A DNA stretch of 64,000 nt from NCBI RefSeq assembly GCF_963576615.1, contig NC_088709.1, positions 17,435,264 to 17,499,263 of the forward strand, in the 5' to 3' direction. The notes under the pieces are model-generated. The model searched no databases and was not told the DNA's origin. It saw only the letters and a list, made by a program, of their open reading frames with translations. The stretch is from Watersipora subatra. Its lineage: Eukaryota; Bryozoa; Gymnolaemata; Cheilostomatida; Watersiporidae. The position numbers and the translations under genes are program-made. Positions 27,501-39,500 of this stretch are shown piece by piece. Numbering within the stretch: the first letter of the stretch is position 1; every line of letters begins with the position of its first letter.

Positions 27501-30500
27501 TTTTGTCTTATCAGGTTCTATTTTTCTAGTTGAGAACTGTTATACCCTCCTAATGTTGTATCTCCTTTTTTCTCTCCTTCATCTGGCCTGTGGCTACAAT
27601 TCTATTCCTATCCTATCACATGTGTCAAGCAACGCCCTAGGACACGTCCCTCTTTTCGAGGCGTTGTCACCAGAAGTACTTTAACAAGGGTGATCAAAGA
27701 GATAGTTGATCTATCGCTGGTACGAGTTCAAGGTTCAAGGTCTTTTCTAATCCATCATCAAGGAATTTGTAATTTGTTATATTTTAAATCCAATGCACGC
27801 ACTCAAAGTGACACCTTTACGCGTTAGTGCTTATCTGAGATCAATGTATTTGCTATTCTGACAGAAATAGCATAATTTTCATAACATTGTAAATTCTTTT
27901 TTGACATTTTGAAGCCCTGTGAATATGTATTTTAAAAAACTGGTGATAAGATCAAATGTCAAGTCTTTCTTGCTGTGCTGTATAAATTCTTGTCATTTTT
28001 CCTTACCAAGTAACATTTTTACAAGTTGAAAATCATTTGTGTTTCTGTAGTTATTCAGATTTTGTCAGTAAAGATACTTTTTTATGGCCATTGCGACAGT
28101 CCAGATATGAACTTTAATTTGGTCTATTCCCTGCACTCATCTCTAGAATTGATTATCAGAAATTAATAGATATAATTCAGGTTTAAAAATTAATCTGTAT
28201 TTAAGACTTCTCAGTGACTTGTCTCACTCTGGAAATACTTGAAATATTGAAATTGTTTCAGCACCACCACTATAGCAGTTTCTTGCTATAGCAGTTTCTT
28301 GCTATAGCAGTTTTTTGCTATAGCAGTCTCTTGCTATAGCAGTTTCTTGCTATAGCAGTCTCTTGCTATAGCAGTTTCTTGCTATAGCAGTTTCTTGCTA
28401 TAGCAGTTTCTTGCTATAGCAGTTTCTTACTAGGTTGAAAGTTTACTACTGTCTAAGGATGGAATAAAATCATCCATTTAGGGATGACTTGCTATTGTTG
28501 CTGAAATCTAAAATCGGATTGACAGACTTACAATATTTATTTTTATTGCAACAAAAGTAATGATTATATGGAACTTTACTGACACAAACTTTTTGTTGTC
28601 TTTAAAATCACCTCGAGCTTATTAAGTTGAAGATCCAGTGAAATCAAATAACACCTGTGATGTGATGCCTAGAAGTTTGATCACCAAAATAGTTTTTATC
28701 AATCATATTCCCACTCGAGTTGAAAAGGCGCCAAGCTTGCATGGTGAATTCTACCAAAAATATTAAGTGTCAAAACACATGATCAGTCACCATGGATCTC
28801 TCTTCGGCAAACCAATTTGGCAGCCAGCCAAACCCACGACACACCAAAACAAATTTTCGTGGCTCACCCGTCTGAACACAACAATTCTTTAAACCCTACA
28901 AAACAATGCAGCAGGTAATCAACAAGCAAAAAAATCCACGGATTCATTTACACTCCCACCCAAATATAAATTTTAATGAACTATATTTCTCCTGCTTGTT
29001 GTTCATAGTCAAAATCATCACTTTTTCTCTCCAAATTGTTGTGATACACTAACAGTTTTGCAGATGTTCTCTTTTAATTAATAGCAAATATTCTAAAATT
29101 GTCGTAGCATTACAACTAAAAGCAGTAGGTTCTATTTCGATAAAAACACAAAGTTCTAAATAGTCAGTAGGCACTCCTATAATATAAATTTTACATGACA
29201 TAAATAATTCATGGAAAGTTTTTGCTGCATATCACGTAAGAAATTCCTTATAATGTAAAGTGTCTAGTCGGTGCAAATTTTCAAATTCAAATTGAATGAG
29301 TCACATATACTTGAAAGTATCGTTTTCTTTCTTGGGTGCACTTGGAAGAGAAAATGATGTATTGGGTTACCTCTATTATATACTAGTACCCTGGTAGTCT
29401 AGTGTGCCTTCAGAAAGAGTCAGGTGTGTCGATAAGGCACAGAGTAGCCACACAAGTATTCAGAAATACGTAAAGGTGGTCCCGGATTGGTGTAAGCGTC
29501 AGAATGTTGGTCCACAAAACTGAATGTCACGACTTGGAGTCTCGTTGAAAGCGGTGTTTTATTCTCACCTCGAACACTGGCAATGGGTAGACGGATAGAC
29601 ATACAGAGCTTGTATTATAGTAAATATGTTTTTGCTCTATTTTATTTTAGATGGATGCAGTATTTTTAGTTTTTGTAGCATAGACTTTGTTGTCTAGAAA
29701 AAGGTGAAAAAATCAATTTAAGTTGACATTGGCAAGTGTGTGCACTCCCATTAGCTCATCGTAAAATTACCGTAATCATGGATACTAAAACGACTAAAAG
29801 TTAAAAAAGAAAGGAGAAAAGCTGTTGGTATGAACCAATAATACCACAGTTACTGAACAGTCATTAAATTAAAAAGTTAAGTCTTTTTTTCTCATTGAAG
29901 GGCCAAAGGGATGAGTTTGAGAATCTCTTGTAACAGATTACGCTATTTACACGCATTTTATTTTACTGATTAAATGCAAAATACCTATCAAGTAAATTTT
30001 CCTGGATTAAGTCATTTACGTTGTAAGAGCATTTACTGCATTAGAGTTACAATTAAAAACAATGAATAAATCGACTATCTACAGTGTTTTATCTAAACTA
30101 CATTGCTGTATGTGATCCACTGTGTGGCATGTAGTTTACAGTGTTGTGTATAGTTTACTGTGTTGTGTAGTTTACAGCATTGCATGTAGTCCACTGTATT
30201 GCATGTGATCTACAGTGTTGTGTGTAGCCTACAGTGTTCTGGGTGGTCTAATGTGTTGCATGTAGTATACTGTGTTGTGTGTTGTATACAGTGTTGTGTG
30301 TAGTTTACAGTGTTGTGTGTAGTATACTGTGTTGTTTGTGGTACACTGTGTTGCATGTAGTCTACAGTGTTGCATGTAGTCTACAGTGTTGTATGAGTCA
30401 ACTCTCACACCACTTATTACACCATCTATCAGTCAATGTTCACAAACCATCCGAATATGATGGAGTTGCTATAGATTTCTCTGCTGTCCAAATGTTTAGA

Positions 30501-33500
30501 CAACTAAATGATTAGTTTTAGAGTCAGCTTTATAAAGTTCAAGCATCTTGTCGTTTTAATATACTATTTTTTCTTAGCGTTTTGTTAGCATATATTTTTA
30601 TTGTTTTTATATAAATTGTCAAATAGTTTTAGCCAAAACCATGATTTAAAACACTGAATGTTTGATTAAATTTGTCGATGTTCGACTGTAAGATGAGAAA
30701 ATTGACAAATACCACAGAACAAGTTCTTATCAGGATTTCTGCTTGTTATTTATGAGGCACAAATGTTCTGCTGTTGTTATCGTCTTCTCAAAAATCATAC
30801 CGTTGAGTTCTGGAATTAGCTAGAAGCTCTAAAATGCGAAATTCTTTTGCATCTCTCAAGTGTGGCCTGTCCTTGCATCATCCGTAACAAGACTTAGCAT
30901 CGCCTGCGCAGCAACTAAGGCATTATAAACATCTTCTCTGTGGAGGTCCGGTATCAGAGTTAGACCAATGCAACTCCAAGAGCGGAGTATCGCTAGTACA
31001 GGTTGTTTGAGTGTATTAAATCATATAGTGCATGCAAGACTTATACACATTACACATCGATTGTACTGCAATATAAATCAGTCTCTTTTATGATAACTAT
31101 TGTCCTTGCTGCACGCTCTAGTTCCTATTCAACTGGATCATTCATACAGAGAGACATCTGTTACGTGTTCAGTAAAAGTAGTTACTGGCACACATCCTCA
31201 ATATTTAAAGAGGTTACATGGACATAATCCAACGATATTGCTCATTTGTATGCAAATTATGTGCATCTATTGTAGACAGTTTGGCCGGACATGTACTAAT
31301 GTTTCTATATTTTTAGATTTTCAAGTAGAATGTGTTGCGTCTCTTTCGCACGTAGACCAAAGAATTATGTAAAATTATAATGGAAATATAATTGGCAAGG
31401 AAAATTTCATAAACCCATTTGTCTGTCAACTGAGTTTGTCTTCATATAACTGTACTACAGTGCCCTTCTTCCTAGTGTCATAGCACATTCAGTGGACATA
31501 ACTCATTGTTGTGCATTTTCTACTTGCAATGGTATTCGGCCCTGCTGAATCCAATCTACGGCGTTTTCGTGATGGCTGTGATTAACTGTTTGTTTTTGAG
31601 CTTTTGAGAGCTTGTAATCACATTTCCACATCTTTTGCACCTTCAACACAGCAGAGTAAGACATGGTAAATCTTTTGATACCAAATAACTGTAATGTGAA
31701 TTTTGTTGCAAGTCAACTTTTAATGGCATCAGCTCATGGTTACCTCCAGAACCCGTGAGAGACGTTTTGGCGTATGATGAGCCCTGGTTATTCTTGGCCA
31801 AAAATCGCGGGCAGGTATATTTCCAGAGAAAAAATGGGTATTAACCATTATGTAACTTGGTTGGCCTATTTTATATGAGGTATTCAGATACATTAATAGG
31901 TTGCTCATCCATTAGTAGGTTGCGTTTGGCCGATAGAATTGACATCTGTTGGTATTTTTAAATATTCATGCAGAAGACCGCGATTAGTGAGTCTACCCTG
32001 TTTTTTGTGTTGTGTGTTTTGTGTGTGTGTGTTGGGGTTGGTGGGTGTGGTGGAAATCCTTGAGTGCGGGACCAGGCTAGCCCATGGTTCACATGATGCG
32101 ATTCTTGGTCAGCGGGAGAATCAGCTTGAAATCGGCTAGTTTGAACAGAGCTTAACAGTTATGTCCATAGCTGCAGCATACCCCAATTACTTTCAGAGCC
32201 CTTTGCGGTCGGCTTCTTTGTCAGTTAAAGGACTTCCTATGGTCGGATTAGATATTTCTTAGCTATTGCTTCTGCTATTGTTTTCTACTGGTCATGGTTT
32301 TCACCTGTCATTCTATCAGACGATAATAAAGCTCTTTGGTAATCTCATTGCCAACTATTCTCGACCTAATTAGTTGTTAACCAATGATTTAGTAGTTTTT
32401 GCATTAAGTGACCAATACACTAACAGTAATTTTGTAGCTCGCACAGACTATTCTCAAGCATTATTTGCTTCTGAAACTGGACAAAGTAAATGGTATCCTT
32501 GTTCCATATAATTAGTAACCCTTTATTCCTGTTTTGATAAAAAGCAGTCGATTGTCATCGGCCCTAGCTAACATCTCAATAAAACTCAGCAAGTTTTTTT
32601 ATTCAAAGATACTACAGTAGTTATTTACTCTTTCACTATGTTTCCATGACATGGTTACTCCGCAAGTTTGCGATATCCGCAAGATGAAAACCTTAAAAAT
32701 CTGCGAGTCAAGTGAGTTTAGTTACTCGCAAATTTTTACCGAATGTTTCATACTGGCAAAAAATGGAATTAGCACTTGCAAATAAAGCACAAAAAATGTT
32801 GTGCAAGCTGTTCCATTTTAAATATTTTCCACACTTCAGTCGTTCTTATTTTGATATGTGTGTGCATAACTCCTAATCCGAGACATGGAACCACGGTGAT
32901 TCTCAACCTGCTCGTTTTCTCTGTTTGTCAAAAGGCAGATGTTAGTCTTACCATTAACCATTACTGTTAACTGCACTCTCTGACTTTATATCTTTATAGT
33001 TACACATGTGATTACATCGGTTGATGGGGACCTGTGCTGTCCAAGGACACTTAAATATATGCTGGCCTTGCTTGAGGGCAAGTGGATCCTCAGCATAGAA
33101 TGTGAGTCCTTATAATGATATATCCACTGTGCTTTATTTGAGAAAACTCGGGATTCTGTTGGGTGTCACTCGTCATACTAGGCTGTTTTTATTAGATTCA
33201 AAGTGCTTGATATATAGAGTTTTTTTTCTAATATTTTGCCACATTATATCTACCAATGCATGCATGGTAATGATGGAGCGTTTCTAATGACTCTGGTGTG
33301 GTTTGTTTTTCAGGGGTTACTTTGTGCCTGGAAGAAACCAATCGTGTGCCAGAAAGCATATTCGAGGTGAGAGGTAGTTCCACCGCACCAAAGTCAGCAG
33401 CGTCCAGTAGATCGAGAGAGGCTTTCACCAGAGGTGTAAGTATATTAATGTTTAGCAGCTTGCCCGATATGTTATTGACCAAGCAACCATTTAACCTTCA

Positions 33501-36500
33501 ATGACATGGTTGAACCTCTGTAGGAGCCTGCCTTGCTGAGTGGCTGTGAGTTCTACCTCGCTGGTGATTTTAAGCCTCCATCCCCACCAAGGGATCAGCT
33601 GTGCCAGCTAATAAAAGTGGGTGGAGCTAAGGTAAAAGCGTAATTACATATTTTATAAACATTTGTCTATAAACCCTGTGAGGTGTTTAAATGCTAATAC
33701 ATAAGATTTGTATTAGGATGATCTAGAGTTAACGTCGAGATGTAACAGCATGTAAAGACTCTTGGCTGCATCACTTGTCATTTCTGGTTGTTAGGTAGCG
33801 CTCCGGGGACAATCAATGTTGGAACGCTCTATGAGAGCTACCAGCTAGATCCTCCTTAGCATCCTATAATTGAAAAAAATGTTTATCACACCGCTGCCTT
33901 TTTGAGTATAAGTCAGCTTTTTGGGATTAACCTACAGAGAAAATATCCTTTTCCTAATGGGCTATTTTATTCATGTACATATATAACATATATAACATGT
34001 CTCAAGTTATTGACGATGTTGTATGCCTAGCTTACTTTTAGCCTCACGATCAACGGCTTTTATTATAGAATGTAGTAATTAGGAATGTAGTAACTCAGTA
34101 CAAACCTACTACTATAGCCTAACTAATTATATTTCCTATTTGTAAATACTTAGGCAACACTTTGGCATACTCATTTCAGACTTAGCGTTCAGCTTTAACA
34201 ATTTGAGGAGGTTGATGGCTGCACATCGTGTAACAACTTGTGCTAGTAGCAACACTACCCACCTTTCATTTGTGCACAGAAATCAGCCTAAAGTATACCG
34301 ACTCACAAGCTACGAGTCTTACAATGACAAACTCATTTTAGACTTGGTGCCTAGCTTTAACAAGTGTAGTTATCTTGTCCATATCTCTTTTTCCTATTTT
34401 ATTACTAATTATATGGGCAACACCTGTCCTATATACTAGTTGGCTGGATCATTCTAGATTTATGTTTGAGATTTATGTTCTGGCCACTCCTGAGCAGTCT
34501 GCGTGGTAAGACAGAGCTATGAGTTATGTGACGAGTATCTGGAATTTGTGGTATCAACTTTAGAAACACCCTTTTTGCATGCGGTGCTTGATCACACTGT
34601 GATTGTCCGAGGATTATTGTTCCGTCATTGTCTTTCCGTGCTCATGAGTGTCAACATCTCTGCTCCGTATATTGTTGAATTAGTACCTCATGACGTCCTG
34701 CGCTATTGTTATCCTGTGTTGGACTCTGTTCCATACAAAATGTTATCCTAGTAGGGTGTAAATAGCGCATGCTAAGTCATATTTTTGCTCTACGTAAATG
34801 TTTTCTCTAGTCATGGTCAGGTGAAACAGTCTGTTAATACCATATTGTTAACAATCTTTTAACACCATGTTGTTAACAATCTGTTAACACCATGTTGCTA
34901 ACAATCTGTTAACACCTTGTTAACAATCTGTTAACACCTTGTTAACAATCTGTTCACAACTTGTTTTTAACAATCTGTTAACACCATGTTGCTAACAATC
35001 TGTTAACACCTGGTTGTTAACAATTTGTTAACACCTTGTTGTTAACATGGTGAATGGTAAAAGCAATCTTTTTTTCTAAGGCATTTTTTATGAAGAATCA
35101 AATTTCAAGCCATTTAAAGCATGAGTTTACTTGAAATCAGTCTCAGCCATGCTGTTTATAATAAAAAGTGAGTCAAGTTGTCTATAGCAACTAACCACTA
35201 GATTAACAGCATTCATATTCTACATATAGAACAATCGTACAAAGACTTTGCTGTTAAGGGTATATCATTATTGAGTTAGATAAAGAACTGCTTCCACTTG
35301 CATCATCATTGATCATTTCTAGTAATATTACTTTTTTGAAGAGTGCAGACTTCCGTAAAGTGATGTGCGGGTTAAGTTGGTCGGTCAAGGTCAAATCTTT
35401 CGCTAGTTTTACTAAACATTGTAGGTGTAAGCTCAAATGTACTACTGAAATGTTCTGCGCATACTGCGAGCATTAAATATTTTTCTTGAAAATAGACCAC
35501 GATTAGTTGAAGCAATTAAGAACTCGAACTCGCATTTATCAACAGTGTGCCATTCTTTTTATACGCCATCAAAGGACCCACCAAGACCCTAGTTGTTTTT
35601 AGAGCTGCGGCCAAATATGTATGTACACTAGTACACTAACAGTCTACTGTACCATTAGATATCCTCAGGTGTAATAACTAACTGTACAAGTATTCCGATA
35701 TAAGGCAAGGCGGTCATCGGCAAGTCATAAATTTGAATCCTATTAAAAACATTATTTTTTACTAATCTCTAAGCGTGGCTAACAAATGGACGGACACGGC
35801 TCTCATTGTAGTAAAGATTTAGCCAGTTGAAAGGTGGCTTAGTAACAAGATGGTAAGAGGTTGTTTTTCTTGAACATGGCTCCCAGAACCTTTGATACAT
35901 AATTATTTTTCTGCGAATCTATAAAAATGCTAGAAATTATTACCAAGTCTTGTTATCAGGGCAGTATCCACCTGTTTGAAAATGGTACTGCAGGGAGAGT
36001 CAAAGAGGGGTACCGAGCGCCCTCTCTGTGGGGGGAGGGGGGTCCGGGGGTTGTCCCCCGGTGCAAATCTAGCACACTTGGCTCCTGATGGGGTACATGT
36101 TGCAACAGCAAATTTGACATTATAATCCAGTTTTCTAAATATCAAACTGTTTATTGAGATTGTCTTTAACAACGCTTATTAGAAATATAATGTGAATGAG
36201 AGCTGCTGAAGGGTTGGCCACAGCTAGCATGAGGTAGAATTATCACCGGGTGCAACGCTGAATGGTGTAGGAGACGAGTAGTCTCTTATGAAATAATTTA
36301 CTTAAATAATATTGTAAAGTTAAAAAGTAAAATTAATATAGCACCATGTCAAAAATAATGCACTTATACTATAGTCTATAATACTGAGCAAGTAGTAGTA
36401 GATTTAAGTTTGTGCTATGCATGTTACATGCATAGCTCAAACTTAAATTTATTTCTATGAACAAAATCTTTTGTGCATAAGCATTCATTTACATATCTAC

Positions 36501-39500
36501 TACTACAAAAAATACAACCATGTACAATTGTCTCTGTATGAAATGCTTGGAAGCACTCTTTTCGGTAGAGTCTAACACTATAACGTTGCCGTGTGAGCTA
36601 CCATAACGATCATTTTTCTCTGTATATTCCAAGTATAATAAAAGTCTAAAAGGTTTACATCACTTCTATCATCTGAATTATTGTTATTCTAATCACACCA
36701 AAAACACTTACGATCGGAGGAGCAAATAATATTATATTTTACCGTTTTGAAAGTCAAGCCGATGTTGACTAGTATTTCCAGCTTTCATTCTTTTGCAAGG
36801 AGGCGCGATTTCTTTAGCACAAAGCATCATCGTCTTTCGGATAATCGTTTCATATCTTAATTTATCGACTAATATCTTGTTGATGATATTTAAAACTTAC
36901 TAGCATTCATATCCTTTGTTTAACGTTACTAGACAGCAGCTTTATAAACGTCTACCGAAAGTGTAAATGCCATTTCCCCACGCAACCGATAAACGACATT
37001 TTGGCCATTTCCCCTGCCAAAGTATTAAAATCAAGCAAAAATGACGTAAATTCCGGGATTTTGAGCCTCAAAAATGGTACTGCCATGGAGCTGCAGTATA
37101 GGAGGATACGGCCCTGCTTGTTATACCCATAGTAAGATATCTTATCTCTATTTCTCTTATTTTACATCACAGTAAAACAATACAGATCATCTTACTTCTA
37201 CAGAATGAAATTTACCGATGTTATTCTACATAAAAATGTTTTATTGGTTCCTTATATTTGCTGTACTACTATAAACAGCTCCTTTAAGTTAGCGAAATCC
37301 AAAAAGCGATTCATAATGTAAACACTATAAATAGGTCATTGCATGCAATACAGAATATATAGTGTAAACACTATAAATAGGTCATTGTATGCAATACAGA
37401 ATATATAGTGTAAACACTATAAATAGGTCATTGTGCCCAATACAGGCATAGTGCAAACACTTCAAATAGGTCATTGTCTGCAGTGTATAATTTCTTTATG
37501 AAATGTTAGTGTATAGCAGAAGTCTTCTACAAGCAAACTGTTTATAGTGGGGAATTTTTACACTGCTAGCAACATTTCATTGTAGTACAACTAAAACTTT
37601 GTTATTTAAATTACCAAAACTTATGATACGTTATCTTCATTTGTTTTTAAATTGAAATGTTCTGTTTATTGTATAGGTTTGCTATAGCGTGGTCTGTAGT
37701 AAAATGTTAATGGTAAAATGTTTTCAATATTACCAATATGCTAATTGCAGCCGTCATCACCAAGATATGCAGAGCGGTTTGGTCATTCGGCGTAATGGCC
37801 ATTTCTGTAAACAACTGTCCTAATTGCAAGCATTCTATGCATTATTGATGCAATTCTTGCATATTTCTTGCTGTTGAATCATTTTAATGTGTTGACAGAG
37901 AATGGAAAATACCAGCAATGCTAATTCTTCGCATTATCGTATCATACATCCTGTAATCTACATATTTCCTGTTTGAACCCACTCGGTTGGTTCTACTGCT
38001 GTCAGTTCATTTACGTACGGTATTTGACATTTGGTGCATCCAGAAGTTGATATTTGATTGGTTTCATCTGATTCATCAAAAAGTTAAACTGTTTATGATT
38101 CAATGTAATTAAACACCTGTTATACACCCAAACCTCAATATACGAGTTTACTTCTTTGTGGGGCCTGTTACACATCTTAAAATTTTCATAGGTTTCATCA
38201 AACATGTCCATAGGCTTATACTGTCATGTGTTTACTTTATTCAATAGTCCAAAAGTCTACGACATTAATTGCTGCTACAAATAATTACAGTAATAAAACA
38301 AATGCAGTATTGAAAATTACTGAATTTTTCTTAAATGAATTTGATAAGCATTAGTCAATAAAAAGAAACCCGTATTATTTCAGGCTTAGCAATTCCTAAG
38401 TGCGACGGCAATGATTGAGATATGATATACAGTGTAATTTGTTGTTGAATATATATTTGCTCGACCGTTGCATCACGTGTTGAAAAATTATTAAATTAAT
38501 TTTTTGTATTCGACTATAAGCGTTGTATTCAAACTGTAAAGACGTAATCATAATTCACTAAATCCTTTTATTTTTTTAACTAGTACATTGGCAATCCCTG
38601 AGCGCTGCGAGAGATCGTCGTATGTAATACTTGGGCATAAAATTATTCATAGGTGTGGGAAGATGGTCGAGTGGTCCAGTGTGCACATTTGGCTTTAAAT
38701 TTATGTGTTCGACTCATGTACGGTGCAATCTTTTTTTCCTTATGCTTTTAGCGTTTGGATGGGCAGACGCGACTCTTATTATAGTAAACATTGTAGCAAA
38801 GATTGGTGAATGTGGTCTAATTAAGCTTAGGGCAATTTTTATTATCTTTTCCAAAGCTTGTATTTATGTCTAGTATATCGTGAATGTTATGAATGAACAC
38901 TGCTTGTTATTGACTAGATTCCAAGGCAAGACAATAAATAAAAGTTTTTCTCTTTCTGTATTTAGTCCCTTAGTTGTTATTATTGTCTAGAGTCTTTGCA
39001 CTTCGATGGAACGCCTACAATGAATCCAATGTTAGCAAAATGGGCGCACACTGTTAAGAAGACTGGTTTTTCTCTACTTGTATGTAGAAAATATCAATGT
39101 ATCTTTTCTAGAAATCTCTGTATGCAAGCTATAGTAACTCGGTATAAGGGCACTTGATTTCTGATGAATAACTGTGGGATTTATTTTTAGTAAACAAATA
39201 TAGGTTCATGTGGTCATTATTACATAGATACATAGATACATAATAGGAAGTATGTTATGTATCTTGAACAATGCTTAAGATAGCGTGTCTATGAACACTA
39301 TCGCTATTTATTATTATTTCATTTGTGTTGTTTATCAATCTTTGCTAAATGTATTTGTTTCTGCTCGCCAATTATTCTGATCGGGTATTTTCTCATGATT
39401 AATGAAAAACTGAAGGTCTTTCATTTATGAATGTGAATTTACTTTTAGCTGCTCAATAGGCTACCACGAGAAGGCAGCAGTGTTGGTGCTTACCATGCGC

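Noticed and set aside
28271-28432. CRISPR-like array
   Set aside because: Units are directly contiguous without spacers and the DNA is plainly eukaryotic; the same holds for the other arrays.
33780-33850. Possible extra exon between the BRCT2 exons (33795 onward)
   Set aside because: It reaches a stop within 18 codons, and joining 33631 directly to 39449 gives a proper BRCT sequence.
37757-37830. Possible exon after TGCTAATTGCAG
   Set aside because: Its frames stop quickly and nothing is missing from the BRCT2 fold.
38650-38730. Functional tRNA gene
   Set aside because: A- and B-box-like motifs are present, but the ends do not form an acceptor stem and the tail is shared with other repeats, so it is a SINE.
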